Counted from the stretch's first letter, positions 1 to 9,206 are shown. The stretch: DNA of 64,000 bases from Burkholderia cenocepacia (GCF_014211915.1 NZ_CP060040.1:1302001-1366000); one strand, 5' to 3'. Made by a program: numbers and translations. Notes: a model not told the origin generated them from the letters alone.

Positions 1-424
1 TCGCGGCCAGCGCACGCTCACGCCGCTCGCGCGCGCCGACGCCGAGCGCTTCGAGCCCGGCTTCCACGTTCTGCAGCACGGTGAGCCACGGGAACAGCGC
101 GAAGGTCTGGAACACCATCGCGACGCCTTCGGCCGGGCCGCGCAGCGGCTTGCCGAGGTAGGTCACTTCGCCGCCGGTCGGCTCGATCAGGCCGGCAATG
201 ATGCGCAACAGCGTCGATTTGCCCGAGCCGGAGCGGCCGAGCAGCCCGACGATCTCGCCTTCGCGCAGCGACAGGTTCGCATCGTCGAGCACGAGCAGCT
301 CGCCCTGCGACTTGTTGAAGCCGCGGTTCACATGCTCGACGCGCAGGATTTCTTCGCCGAGCCGCGGCGGCTGCAGCGGCTGGGACGTCTTGACGGGGGC
401 GTTGATAACGGTCGAATTTTGCAT
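1..424 (-). CDS. ABC transporter ATP-binding protein, nitrate/sulfonate/taurine type (C-terminus outside window)
   Basis: Cytoplasmic ATPase of an ABC importer; only the first 141 residues lie in the window. The Walker A motif GRSGSGKS is at about residues 63-70 and the Q-loop glutamine in VFQTF is near 106. The motif FALFPWLTVLQNVEAGLEA is typical of the NrtD/SsuB/TauB branch. ATG at 424 was chosen because the frame covers the full N-terminal beta-strand region. It begins 11 bases after the stop of the fused permease, so the two are one operon. Substrate cannot be assigned: no binding protein is visible, and it may lie beyond the left edge. Confidence 0.88.
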   Translation of the reverse strand, partial: MQNSTVINAPVKTSQPLQPPRLGEEILRVEHVNRGFNKSQGELLVLDDANLSLREGEIVGLLGRSGSGKSTLLRIIAGLIEPTGGEVTYLGKPLRGPAEGVAMVFQTFALFPWLTVLQNVEAGLEALGVGARERRERALAA

Positions 425-435
425 CGCGCTTACTC

Positions 436-2190
436 TCAATCGAGACGGAGCCGGGATTCCGCATAGGCGTACATCGGACGCCACAGCAGGCGGTTGAACA
501 AGGTGACGAACAGGGACATCACGGCGATGCCCAGGATGATCTTCGGGAAATCGCCGGCGACGGTCGTTTGCGCGATATACGCGCCAAGGCCGTGCGCGAC
601 GACCTTCGTGTCGCCCCACTGCACGAACTCGGACACGATGCTCGCGTTCCACGCGCCGCCGGATGCGGTGATCGCGCCGGTCACGTAGTACGGAAAGATG
701 CCGGGCAGGATCGCCTGGCGCCACCACTGCCAGCCGCGGATACGGAAGTTCTTCGTCGCTTCCTTGTAGTCGTTCGGATAGGACATCGCGCCCGCGATCA
801 CGTTGAACAGGATGTACCACTGCGTGCCGAGTACGATCAGCGGCGACAGCCAGATATCCGCGTTCAGGTGGAAATGGACGATCACGATCACGAATACCGG
901 AAACAGCAGGTTCGCCGGGAATGCGGCGAGGAACTGCGCGAGCGGCTGGATTTTCTCGGCCAGCTTCGGGCGCAGCCCGATCAGCACGCCGAGCGGCACC
1001 CAGATCACCGACGCGATCGCGATCAGCACCAGCACGCGCAGCAGCGTGATCAGGCCGAGCACGAGCACGTGGCCGACCTCGGCCATCGTCACGCCGGTCG
1101 CGACGAAGCTGACGACACGCCATGCAACGTACACCGTCAGCAGGATCACGAATGCGCCCCACACGATGTCGCCGATGCGCGACGAACGGCGCGCCGATGC
1201 GCTGCGCACGCGTGTGCCCGTCAGCGACGGCACGCGTAGCGGAATCCGCGCGGCCTGCGACAGCATCCAGCCGGCCGGCACGAGCAACTGATGGATCAGG
1301 TGCGTGCGACGCATCATGTCGAGCAGCCACGATTGCGGCGCATCGCCCGACGCGGTGTTCTCCATCCGGAACTTGTCGGCCCACGCGACGAGCGGACGGA
1401 ACAGGAACTGGTCGTAGGCGAGGATCACGACCGACATCGCGACGATCACCCAGCCGACCGCGCCGAGATTCTTGTCCGAGATCGCCTGCGCGAGATACGC
1501 GCCGATGCCCGGCAGCGTGATCGTCTGGTTGCCGACGGTGATCGCCTCGGATGCGACGACGAAGAACCAGCCGCCCGACATCGACATCATCATGTTCCAG
1601 ATCAGGCCCGGCATCGAGAACGGCACTTCGAGCTTCCAGAAGCGCTGCCAGGACGTCAGGTGGAAGCCGCGCGACACTTCGTCCAGGTCGCGCGGCACCG
1701 TGCGCAGCGACTGGTAGAAGCTGAACGTCATGTTCCACGCCTGACTCGTGAAGATCGCGAAGATCGCGGCCAGCTCGGCGCCGAGCACGCGGCTCGGGAA
1801 CAGCGCGAGGAAGAACGTGACCGTAAACGAGATGAAGCCGAGCACCGGCACCGACTGCAGGATGTCGAGGATCGGAATCAGCACCATGCCCGCGCGGCGG
1901 CTCTTGGCCGCGAGCGTGCCGTAGACGAGCGTGAACGCGAGCGACGCGACCATCGCGGCGAGCATCCGCAGCGTGGTGCGCAGCGCGTATTCGGGCAGGT
2001 TCGACGGATCGAGCGAGATCTTCTGCGTCTGCAGCACGCCGATCGGCGCCATCGTCTGGTGAAAACCGACGATCGCCATCGCGAGTATGCCGATGATCAG
2101 CGGAAACGCGATCGCATCCCAGCGGTTGGGCAGCACGCGCCACGCGGACGCGTTGGCGGTGCGATTCGGATCGAAGAAACTGATATCCAT
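436..2190 (-). CDS. ABC transporter permease with two fused transmembrane permease domains
   Basis: Inner-membrane permease of 584 residues, about twice the usual length for this family. Two complete BPD_transp_1 domains are fused: each half has its own EAA-type loop, roughly EVSRGFHLTSWQRFWKLEVP in the first half and EATKNFRIRGWQWWRQAILP in the second. One polypeptide could therefore supply both membrane halves of the importer. ATG at 2190 (MDISFFDPNR) is preferred; the 25 upstream in-frame residues look non-coding. The next gene is the matching ATPase. Known fused permeases of this kind serve nitrate/sulfonate/bicarbonate-type importers; the substrate here is inference only. Confidence 0.9.
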   Translation of the reverse strand: MDISFFDPNRTANASAWRVLPNRWDAIAFPLIIGILAMAIVGFHQTMAPIGVLQTQKISLDPSNLPEYALRTTLRMLAAMVASLAFTLVYGTLAAKSRRAGMVLIPILDILQSVPVLGFISFTVTFFLALFPSRVLGAELAAIFAIFTSQAWNMTFSFYQSLRTVPRDLDEVSRGFHLTSWQRFWKLEVPFSMPGLIWNMMMSMSGGWFFVVASEAITVGNQTITLPGIGAYLAQAISDKNLGAVGWVIVAMSVVILAYDQFLFRPLVAWADKFRMENTASGDAPQSWLLDMMRRTHLIHQLLVPAGWMLSQAARIPLRVPSLTGTRVRSASARRSSRIGDIVWGAFVILLTVYVAWRVVSFVATGVTMAEVGHVLVLGLITLLRVLVLIAIASVIWVPLGVLIGLRPKLAEKIQPLAQFLAAFPANLLFPVFVIVIVHFHLNADIWLSPLIVLGTQWYILFNVIAGAMSYPNDYKEATKNFRIRGWQWWRQAILPGIFPYYVTGAITASGGAWNASIVSEFVQWGDTKVVAHGLGAYIAQTTVAGDFPKIILGIAVMSLFVTLFNRLLWRPMYAYAESRLRLD

Positions 2191-2277
2191 CGGTAGCGTC
2201 TTGTGTCTTGTGTTGAATTGAAAATCGATGGGTCCGGCCGCGTGCCGCGCAGCCGGGCGTCGCACCCGCGGTGCGAA

Positions 2278-2487
2278 TCAGGACAGTCCGTGCAGTACCC
2301 GGTATGGGGTGATCGGCAGCGCGAACGACAGCACCGAGCCTTCCTCGACGACGCGGAGGTCGGCACCGGAATGAACGCCGACCGGGACGATGCCGCAGGC
2401 AATGACCGGAAAAAACAGCGCGAGGCCGAGGAGGCGCGTGCGGTGGCCGACCGCACCGCCCGTGTCCGTTGCCGCGTGGTTCGGCAT
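2278..2487 (-). CDS. Small hypothetical hydrophobic protein
   Basis: 69 residues with one hydrophobic stretch (LLGLALFFPVIACGIVPVGV) near residues 19-38 and a short polar tail. A GGAG ribosome-binding site sits about eight bases before the ATG at 2487. It lies 87 bases upstream of the ABC permease on the same strand and may be cotranscribed. I recognise no family; a single-pass membrane peptide or a cleaved exported peptide both fit. Confidence 0.45.
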   Translation of the reverse strand: MPNHAATDTGGAVGHRTRLLGLALFFPVIACGIVPVGVHSGADLRVVEEGSVLSFALPITPYRVLHGLS

Positions 2488-2741
2488 GAAGGGCTCCGGA
2501 GAGGGGATTCGGAGTGGGAGGCTATCGGGCGGCCGTGACGCAAATGTGACGTGTCACTTACAGGACATTGACGGGTCATCCGGTGGCAGTCGCGCATCGC
2601 CCCGCCGGCCGCCGACACGAGTGTTCGATCTCGCAACGGTCGGGAATAAATCCGCCGCTTCGCCGGTATCGCATGCGAAGGCGCCGGCTTATTCCAGGAC
2701 GATCCGGCCGTCCGGTTTCGTCACACGAATGCGAGGCTCAC

Positions 2742-3686
2742 ATGTCTTCATCGACCCCCACCCGCCCGTCGCGTCGCAAGGCCCTGCAATGCATGGCGTT
2801 CGGCGGCCTCGGCACGCTGTTCACGCTGTCGGGCGGCATCCTCACGCCGTTCGACCTCGCGCTCGCGCAGACCGGCGAAGCGCGCCCGGCGGACGCGGGC
2901 CGGCCGCTGTTCGTGCAGATCAGCGATACGCACATCGGCTTCAACAAGGACGCGAATCCCGACGTGTCGGCCACGCTGAAGCAGACGATCGACCTCGTCA
3001 ACGGGATGCCCGCGCTGCCCGCGCTGGCGATCCATACCGGCGACATCACGCACCTGTCGAAGCCCGAGGAATTCGACCACGCGTCGCAGTTGCTGTCCGC
3101 GCTGCGCGTGCCGGAACTGCATACGGTGCCCGGCGAACACGACGTCACCGATGGTTCCGGTGCCGAATATTTCGGCCGGTTCGGCAAGGCGTCGGACAAC
3201 CGCGGCTATTACAGCTTCGATCACGCGGGCGTGCACTTCATCGGCCTCGTCAACGTGATGCACTTCAAGCCGAACGGGCTCGGCAGCTTCGGCGACGAGC
3301 AGCTCGCGTGGCTCGCGCAGGATCTCAAAGGCCGCTCGTCGAGCACGCCGATCGTCGTGTTCTCGCACATGCCGATGTGGACCATCTACGAGCCGTGGGG
3401 CTGGGGCACCGGCGACGCGCCGCAGACGATGGCGCTGCTGCGCCGCTTCGGCTCCGTCACCGTGCTGAACGGGCACATCCACCAGATCGTGTCGAAGGTC
3501 GAGGGCAACGTGACGTTCCATACCGCCCGCTCGACCGCGTTCCCGCAGCCGACGGCCGGCAACGGCCCGGGCCCCGTGCCGCTCACGGTGCCGCGCGACC
3601 GGCTGCCGTCGATGCTCGGCGTGACGACCGTCGAATTCGCGGGCCATCCGGTCGCGTCGACGCTGCACGATGCGACGCTCGCCTGA
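2742..3686 (+). CDS. TAT-exported calcineurin-like metallophosphoesterase
   Basis: Predicted periplasmic metal-dependent phosphohydrolase of 314 residues. The N-terminus has a twin-arginine signal (SRRKALQ at about 10-16, then a hydrophobic segment). Metallophosphoesterase motifs follow in order: SDTH (61-64), GDITH (100-104), GEHD (131-134), SHMP (208-211) and GHIHQ (244-248). The usual GNHD is GEHD here, so a normally metal-binding Asn is replaced by Glu. ATG at 2742 was chosen because the signal peptide starts there. It is followed 19 bases later by a cupredoxin gene, suggesting a periplasmic pair. A CpdA-like phosphodiesterase is the nearest named type, but the substrate is unknown. Confidence 0.88.
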   Translation: MSSSTPTRPSRRKALQCMAFGGLGTLFTLSGGILTPFDLALAQTGEARPADAGRPLFVQISDTHIGFNKDANPDVSATLKQTIDLVNGMPALPALAIHTGDITHLSKPEEFDHASQLLSALRVPELHTVPGEHDVTDGSGAEYFGRFGKASDNRGYYSFDHAGVHFIGLVNVMHFKPNGLGSFGDEQLAWLAQDLKGRSSSTPIVVFSHMPMWTIYEPWGWGTGDAPQTMALLRRFGSVTVLNGHIHQIVSKVEGNVTFHTARSTAFPQPTAGNGPGPVPLTVPRDRLPSMLGVTTVEFAGHPVASTLHDATLA

Positions 3687-3705
3687 TAAACCTAAGGAGA
3701 CCGAC

Positions 3706-4044
3706 ATGGCCCGCTTCCGACCTATCCGAATCATCGCGGCGCTGATCCTGTGCGGCGCCGCCGGCACGCCGCTCGCTGCATTCGCGCAGAGCCCGAACGG
3801 CCCGCTCGTGACGATCCGCAATTTCATGTTTTCGCCGATGTCGACCACGATCAAGGCCGGCACGACGATCACGTGGAAGAACCTCGACGCGGAGCCGCAC
3901 ACCGTGGTCAACGACGCCGGCATCTTCCATTCGAAAGCGCTCGACCAGGACGAGACGTACGCGTTCCGCTTCGACAAGCCGGGCGTCTACAAGGTGTTCT
4001 GCGGGATTCATCCTTACATGAAGGAGACGATCACCGTCGAATGA
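3706..4044 (+). CDS. Periplasmic cupredoxin (plastocyanin/amicyanin-like)
   Basis: 112-residue blue-copper electron-transfer protein. A Sec signal peptide ends near AFAQ (about residue 28). Type 1 copper ligands are visible: His in EPHTVV (about 65), then Cys, His and Met in FCGIHPYMK (about 99, 102, 105). A strong AAGGAGA site lies at 3694-3700, just before ATG 3706. It sits directly behind the TAT phosphoesterase gene and is probably cotranscribed. The redox partner is not identified. Confidence 0.9.
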   Translation: MARFRPIRIIAALILCGAAGTPLAAFAQSPNGPLVTIRNFMFSPMSTTIKAGTTITWKNLDAEPHTVVNDAGIFHSKALDQDETYAFRFDKPGVYKVFCGIHPYMKETITVE

Positions 4045-4194
4045 AGTGGCCCGCACGCAACGCGCGAGCGAACGGGGGCGGCAGCCGCCTACAACGGCGG
4101 TCGTCCGCTTCGCCTGCGTGGCAGACGGAGCCGCGCACGATGCCTGCATTTTCCGGTCGATTGATTTCGTCGCGGAGCCAGCCTGCATGGGGGC

Positions 4195-5364
4195 TCACTG
4201 CCCCGCTGCACGCAGTTCCGGCGCGGTGCCGGCGACGACCGGACACGACTGCGGCAACGCCTGCCCGAACAGCACGGCCAGCCCGCAAACGGACGTGAAC
4301 ATGCCGAGGCCGTCATGTCCGACACCCGGCACTTCGACGACCTGCTGCGCGAGATCGTCCGGATGCCGCTTCTTCAGGTAATCGAAATAGGCGAGCCCGC
4401 GCGCCAGCCGGTACGGCCCCTGCGCCATCGCCGCGCATGAACGGTCGATGAAATGCGTATAGGGATTCGTGTCGGCCTGCCCGAGCAAGTACACGACACG
4501 GCGCGCGACGTAACGCGTTTCGAGGTCGCGCACGTCCTGCGACGCAACGTAAGGCGGCGCCGACTTCAACCCGTATTTCCATTCGGTTGCGCGCGGACAG
4601 GCGCCGCCTGCCAGCGCGTCGGCATTCGGCCGTTCGTCGTCGAAATACAGGTAGCTCGACGGGTTCGCGACCACGTATCGCACGGCAACGCCGGTACGGG
4701 CCAGCGCGTCGCCTTCGCGCCCGGCCACCGCATAACGCTGCAGCAACTGTGCGCCGGCGGAATGGCCGATCACGACGACCGTCGACAACGACGGGTACAG
4801 GCTGCGGTCGGCGAAATGCGCGAGCAACGCGTCGAGCGCCGCGAACGAGCTGACCGGGCCCGGCTGGCGCGCCGGTTCGCCGCCCTTCCATCCTTCCTGC
4901 GTCCACGCGAGCGTCGATGCGCCCAACGAAAACGCGCGCACATCGGCGCGTGTCAGGAACTGCGGCGCGACGACCATCGTGCCCGCGCCGGCCGCACCGG
5001 CCTTTTCGACGACCTTGCGCCCCGATGCGTAGTACGCATCGGCATTACGCAGCGTGCCGTGAATCACGATGAATACGCGTACAACGTCGGGCGCGGCCTG
5101 GTCGAGCGGATGGTCGGCATAGACGGGCAGCACCGCGCTGCCCTGCGGCGTGTCGACGGTCACGCGCTGGTCGGCGACGGCCTTGACCGGCGCTTCGAGC
5201 CGTTCGCGTTGCTTGGGTGTCATGGCTTCGGCCGGCTGCGCACCGACCAGCAGGCCGACGACGGCACAGGCCAGCACGAGCGGAACGGCATATGACAGGG
5301 CCCGGGCGGCCGGCAGCACGCACGAGCGTCGGATGCGGGAAAAGACGACGGAAATGACGGACAT
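4195..5364 (-). CDS. Exported alpha/beta hydrolase
   Basis: 389-residue protein with an N-terminal hydrophobic export signal ending near PAEA (about residue 47). The alpha/beta-hydrolase fold is indicated by an oxyanion-region IHGT (about 101-104) and the nucleophile elbow GHSAG with Ser about 202. A late His (GVGHDG) near the C-terminus could complete the triad. ATG at 5364 is chosen because it gives a normal signal peptide; no good Shine-Dalgarno is present and longer starts add an implausible Arg-rich tail. It converges with the cupredoxin gene. The substrate (ester, lipid or peptide) cannot be told. Confidence 0.82.
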   Translation of the reverse strand: MSVISVVFSRIRRSCVLPAARALSYAVPLVLACAVVGLLVGAQPAEAMTPKQRERLEAPVKAVADQRVTVDTPQGSAVLPVYADHPLDQAAPDVVRVFIVIHGTLRNADAYYASGRKVVEKAGAAGAGTMVVAPQFLTRADVRAFSLGASTLAWTQEGWKGGEPARQPGPVSSFAALDALLAHFADRSLYPSLSTVVVIGHSAGAQLLQRYAVAGREGDALARTGVAVRYVVANPSSYLYFDDERPNADALAGGACPRATEWKYGLKSAPPYVASQDVRDLETRYVARRVVYLLGQADTNPYTHFIDRSCAAMAQGPYRLARGLAYFDYLKKRHPDDLAQQVVEVPGVGHDGLGMFTSVCGLAVLFGQALPQSCPVVAGTAPELRAAGQ

Positions 5365-5449
5365 GGCGGCAGCTCGGGTGGCAGATATGACTTGAACGGC
5401 GAGGGTCGCGGAATCCGTCGCACGCCGCCGGCCGATCATGGAAAACGGG

Positions 5450-6160
5450 TCAACCGGCCGGTTGCGCACCGCGTTCGGCGTCGGCGCATGTTTCGCCCGC
5501 GCGACACTGCATCCGCTGCACGATGCCGACCAGTTCGCCGATATGCGTGGGCACCGCCTGCTTGCCGGCTTGCGCCCACGCGTCGAACGACGTCATGCCG
5601 CTCACCGCGCCCACGAACGGCACGCCGGCACGCTCGGCCGCCTGGGCGTCCACCGCGTGGTCGCCGACGTAGATCGCCGCCGCGGCAGGCAAACCGAGCC
5701 GCGCCAGCGCCTGCACGAGCCCTTCCGGGTCCGGCTTGTGGCGCTGCACGTCTTCCCCGCCGATCAACACGTCGACCAGCGATTGCAAGCCGTTGCGCTC
5801 GAGAATCGCGTCGATCCGGTAGCGAAACTTCGACGACACGACCGCGACGGCGAGCCCTTGCTCGCGCAACGCCGCGAGCAGCGGCGGCACTTCGGGATAG
5901 ATGCGGGTGCCCGGCACCATGATCTCGTCGGCGCGCACCACGAAGTGCCGTGCGAACGCCTCGGCCCGTGCCGCTTCGGTTTCGCCCGTCAGCGAATGGA
6001 ACATGTCGGGCAGCGGCAGCCCGATTACTGCGCGGATCTGCGCGGGCGTCGGACCGGTGGCGCCCAGCTGATGCAATGCGTACTCGGTGCATTCGATGAT
6101 CGCGGCGGACGAATCCGCCAGCGTCAGGTCGAAATCGAATATGACGGCCCGAACGGACAT
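5450..6160 (-). CDS. HAD-superfamily hydrolase, phosphoglycolate-phosphatase-like
   Basis: 236-residue cytosolic phosphatase. HAD motif I is DFDLTLADSS with nucleophile/acid Asp at 9 and 11, motif II is VVSSK, motif III is the Lys in HKPDP, and motif IV is GDHAVD, which supplies Mg ligands. A helical C1 cap lies between motifs I and II, as in Gph/PpaX enzymes. ATG at 6160 is preferred over one seven codons upstream because GGAG sits eight bases before it. No operon partner is present, so the substrate stays open among small phosphoesters. Confidence 0.88.
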   Translation of the reverse strand: MSVRAVIFDFDLTLADSSAAIIECTEYALHQLGATGPTPAQIRAVIGLPLPDMFHSLTGETEAARAEAFARHFVVRADEIMVPGTRIYPEVPPLLAALREQGLAVAVVSSKFRYRIDAILERNGLQSLVDVLIGGEDVQRHKPDPEGLVQALARLGLPAAAAIYVGDHAVDAQAAERAGVPFVGAVSGMTSFDAWAQAGKQAVPTHIGELVGIVQRMQCRAGETCADAERGAQPAG

Positions 6161-6335
6161 GAAAGGACTCCGTAAACACAACGAACAATGCCGCGTATGT
6201 TACGCGCTGCGGCGGGACGAGATCGTCGACACAACGACGTGAGACCGGCGGCTGCGGGGAAGGCGTGTCGTCCGGCACCCATCCGGCCCCGATCGGCACA
6301 AGCTATCAACCCCATTGCCGGCAGTGCTTTCAAAC

Positions 6336-6358
6336 ATATCGCAAAAATCCGATATAAG
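6336..6358. promoter_or_regulatory. Candidate ArsR operator with -10 element
   Basis: Perfect inverted repeat ATATCG-N8-CGATAT at 6336-6355, overlapped by a TATAAG -10-like hexamer at 6353-6358. It lies about 50 bases before the ArsR start. Dyads of this size over the -10 are the normal autorepression site for ArsR/SmtB proteins. Confidence 0.55.
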
Positions 6359-6408
6359 ATTCGCCCATCGACGATACCCGTTTGCCTGACCGAACACGCA
6401 GCCTTTCC

Positions 6409-6717
6409 ATGCCGACCGAACTCGACATCGACGCGATCCTGAAAGCGCTCTCGAACCCCGTGCGCCGGGAAATCCTCGTCTGGCTGAAAACGCCCGGCGA
6501 GCATTTCCCGCAGCAGACGCTGCCGTACGAACACGGCGTCTGCGCGGGCCAGATCGACGCGCGCTGCGGGCTATCGCAGTCGACCGTCTCCGCGCACCTC
6601 GCGACACTCCAGCGCGCGGGGCTCGTGACGTCGACGCGGATCGGCCAATGGGCGTTCTTCCAGCGCAACGAGGCCGTCATCGACGCATTTCTCGACGCCC
6701 TGCGCCGCGAACTCTAA
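6409..6717 (+). CDS. ArsR/SmtB-family transcriptional regulator
   Basis: 102-residue winged-helix repressor: LKALSNPVRREILVWL is the family N-terminal helix and LSQSTVSAHLATLQRAGLV the recognition helix and following turn. Two cysteines flank the HTH start (VCAGQIDARC), which could sense electrophiles or metal; this is inference. It sits 81 bases upstream of an Old Yellow Enzyme gene on the same strand, and its promoter carries an ATATCG dyad, so it probably represses itself and the reductase. ATG at 6409 has no strong Shine-Dalgarno. Confidence 0.9.
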   Translation: MPTELDIDAILKALSNPVRREILVWLKTPGEHFPQQTLPYEHGVCAGQIDARCGLSQSTVSAHLATLQRAGLVTSTRIGQWAFFQRNEAVIDAFLDALRREL

Positions 6718-6798
6718 CCAACGGCCGAACCGGCCATGCGGGGCGCCATCGCACATGACGCGACGGCTTCCCCGCCTTTCGTGAAGAGGTTATCTGCC

Positions 6799-7860
6799 AT
6801 GCCCACGCTGTTCGATCCCGTTACCCTCGGCGACCTGACCCTGCCGAACCGCATCGTGATGGCGCCGCTCACCCGCTCCCGAGCGGGCGCGGCGCGCGTG
6901 CCGAACGCACTGATGGCGCGCTACTACGCCGAGCGCGCGTCGGCCGGCCTGATCATTACCGAAGCGACGTCGGTCACGCCGCAAGGCGTCGGCTATGCCG
7001 ACACGCCGGGCATCTGGTCCGACGAGCAGGTCGAAGGCTGGAAGCAGATCACGCAGGCCGTGCACGCGGCCGGCGGGCGCATCGTGCTGCAACTCTGGCA
7101 CGTCGGCCGGATCTCCGATCCGATGTTCCTGAACGGCGACCTGCCGGTCGCGCCGAGCGCGATCGCCGCGGGCGGCAACGTGAGCCTCGTGCGCCCGCCG
7201 CGCCCGTTCGTGACGCCGCGCGCCCTCGAACTCGACGAAATTCCGGGCATCGTCGCCGCATACCGCAAGGGCGCAGAAAACGCGAAGGCTGCGGGCTTCG
7301 ACGGCGTCGAGATTCACGGCGCGAACGGCTACCTGCTCGACCAGTTCCTGCAGGACAGCACCAATCGCCGCACCGACGCGTACGGCGGCCCGATCGAGAA
7401 TCGCGCGCGCCTGCTGCTCGAAGTGGTCGACGCGGCGATCGACGTGTGGGGCGCGGGCCGGGTCGGCGTGCACCTCGCACCACGCGGCGACGCGCATACG
7501 ATGGGCGACTCCGATCCGGCGGCAACGTTCGGTTATGTCGCGCGCGAACTCGGCCGCCGCAAGATCGCGTTCATCTTCACGCGTGAATCGTATTCGGGCG
7601 ACCAGTTGAGCCCTCGCCTGAAGGAAGCGTTCGGCGGCCCGCTGATCGCGAACGAGCAGTTCACGCTCGACACCGCGCAGGCCGCGCTCGCGAACGGCAG
7701 CGCCGACGCGATCGCGTGGGGCAAGCTGTTCATCGCGAACCCGGACCTGCCGCGCCGCCTCGAAATCGGCGCGCCGCTCAACAAGCCGGTACCGGAGACG
7801 TTCTACGCGGAAGGCGAAACGGGCTACACCGACTACCCGGCGCTGAGCGACGCGGCCTGA
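6799..7860 (+). CDS. nemA: Old Yellow Enzyme family alkene reductase (N-ethylmaleimide reductase-like)
   Basis: FMN-dependent NAD(P)H reductase of activated alkenes, maleimides and nitro compounds; 353 residues, the normal length. Diagnostic motifs are MAPLTRSRA near the N-terminus, the substrate-anion pair HGANGYLLDQFLQ (His and Asn), the following DAYGGPIENRARLLLEV, and the C-terminal phosphate-binding region with ANPDLPRRL. ATG at 6799 follows a GAAGAGG sequence. The ArsR gene upstream is the likely electrophile-responsive regulator. The gene symbol is by similarity only. Confidence 0.92.
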   Translation: MPTLFDPVTLGDLTLPNRIVMAPLTRSRAGAARVPNALMARYYAERASAGLIITEATSVTPQGVGYADTPGIWSDEQVEGWKQITQAVHAAGGRIVLQLWHVGRISDPMFLNGDLPVAPSAIAAGGNVSLVRPPRPFVTPRALELDEIPGIVAAYRKGAENAKAAGFDGVEIHGANGYLLDQFLQDSTNRRTDAYGGPIENRARLLLEVVDAAIDVWGAGRVGVHLAPRGDAHTMGDSDPAATFGYVARELGRRKIAFIFTRESYSGDQLSPRLKEAFGGPLIANEQFTLDTAQAALANGSADAIAWGKLFIANPDLPRRLEIGAPLNKPVPETFYAEGETGYTDYPALSDAA

Positions 7861-7873
7861 CGGTAGACGACAC

Positions 7874-7899
7874 GCGCGGCGCACGGCAGTGCGCCGCGC
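7874..7899. terminator. GC-rich hairpin between convergent genes
   Basis: Perfect 10-bp stem (GCGCGGCGCA with its complement) and a six-base loop lie between the convergent alkene-reductase and MFS genes. The following tract is only pyrimidine-rich, so it is a terminator-like hairpin rather than a textbook intrinsic terminator. Confidence 0.5.
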
Positions 7900-7925
7900 C
7901 CTTCTCGTCGCCTGGGCACGCCGCG

Positions 7926-9206
7926 TCAGCGTGCCGTTTCCTCGCGAAACAACGCCAGACCGACGAGACTGGCCAACCCGCCGGCGAGCACGTACCAGGC
8001 CGGCGCATAGAAGCTGCCCGTCGCCCGCCACAGCGCGCTGACGATCAACTGCGCGAAACCGCCGAAAATCGTCACGCCCAGCGCATAGATCATCCCGAGC
8101 GACGTCGCACGGACTTCCGGTCGCAAGGCTTCGAGAATCATCACGAAGCCCGCGGGGCTCGACAGCGTCATCAGGCCGATCAGCACGACCACGACCGCCA
8201 GCACGGTGACGACCGACGGCCACGTGCGCATCGCATGAAACGCCGGTAGCACCAGCGCCGTCGAGATCGCGCACACCGTTCGCAGCATCGGCTTGCGGCG
8301 ACGCAGGCGGTCCGCGAACCGGCCCGCGAACGGCGAGCCGACCAGCATCACCGCGCCCGCCGTGCAACCGGACAGCAACGCGACGGAAGCCGGCATGCCG
8401 AGCGTCAGCGTCAGGAACGACGGCAGGAAAAACACGATCGTATACATCGTCGACGTGCCGCCGATCACGAGTAACGTGCCGGCCGCGACCTGCCGCCAGG
8501 GAATGCGACGGCTGACACGCGGCGCGCCGGCTGCCGGATGCGGCAGCGTGTCGTCGAGATGGCGTCTCAGATAAAACCCGACCGGCCCGATCAGCAGGCC
8601 GAGCACGAACGGTACACGCCAACCCCAGCCTTGCAGCGCATCGGACGGCAGCCAGCGGGACAGCGTCAACGCGACGAGCGCGCCGGCGAGCGCCGCACCG
8701 CCCTGGCTGGCCATCTGCCAACTCACCAGTTCGCCGCTCCGGCGGGCGCCGCCCGACTCCATCAGCAACGTCGTCGCGGCCCCGACCTCGCCACCCGCCG
8801 AAAAACCCTGCAACAGCCGGCCGGTCACGATCAGCAGCGGCGCCGCGATGCCGATCTGCGCGTAGGTCGGCGCGAATCCGATGATGCCGGTGCCGAGCGC
8901 CATCAGCGCAACGGTCAGCACCAGCGCGGGCTTGCGCCCGACGCGGTCCGCATACGCGCCGATCGCGACGCCGCCGAGCGGCCGTGCGACGAAACCGACG
9001 CCGAACGTCGCGAGCGACAGCATCAACGTACCCGCATCGCTGGACGCCGGAAAGAACAGCCGGCCGATCAGTACAGCGAAGAAGCTGTATACGGTGAAGT
9101 CGAAGAATTCGAGTCCGTTGCCGAGTGCAGCCGCGGCGACGGTCCGCCGCATTGCGCGTCGCGCGTCGATGGTCTGCGCGGCAGCCGCGCGATTCAGGGT
9201 GCTCAT
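7926..9206 (-). CDS. MHS-family major facilitator (proton/solute symporter)
   Basis: 426-residue inner-membrane transporter with about 12 predicted transmembrane segments. The N-terminal GNGLEFFDFTVYSFFAV is characteristic of the metabolite:H+ symporter family (ProP/KgtP/citrate type), as are ARPLGGVAIGAYADRVGRKP in the loop after TM2 and GGEVGAATTLLMESG. It is the third gene of an amidohydrolase-porin-transporter operon, starting 13 bases after the porin stop. Context suggests it imports the N-acyl or carboxylate substrate, or a product, of the amidohydrolase. Exact solute unknown. Confidence 0.9.
   Translation of the reverse strand: MSTLNRAAAAQTIDARRAMRRTVAAAALGNGLEFFDFTVYSFFAVLIGRLFFPASSDAGTLMLSLATFGVGFVARPLGGVAIGAYADRVGRKPALVLTVALMALGTGIIGFAPTYAQIGIAAPLLIVTGRLLQGFSAGGEVGAATTLLMESGGARRSGELVSWQMASQGGAALAGALVALTLSRWLPSDALQGWGWRVPFVLGLLIGPVGFYLRRHLDDTLPHPAAGAPRVSRRIPWRQVAAGTLLVIGGTSTMYTIVFFLPSFLTLTLGMPASVALLSGCTAGAVMLVGSPFAGRFADRLRRRKPMLRTVCAISTALVLPAFHAMRTWPSVVTVLAVVVVLIGLMTLSSPAGFVMILEALRPEVRATSLGMIYALGVTIFGGFAQLIVSALWRATGSFYAPAWYVLAGGLASLVGLALFREETAR

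Noticed and set aside
4081..4100. Short GCCGCC/GGCGG hairpin between cupredoxin and hydrolase genes as terminator
   Set aside because: Only five to six bp with no T-tract; at chance level in this GC-rich DNA.
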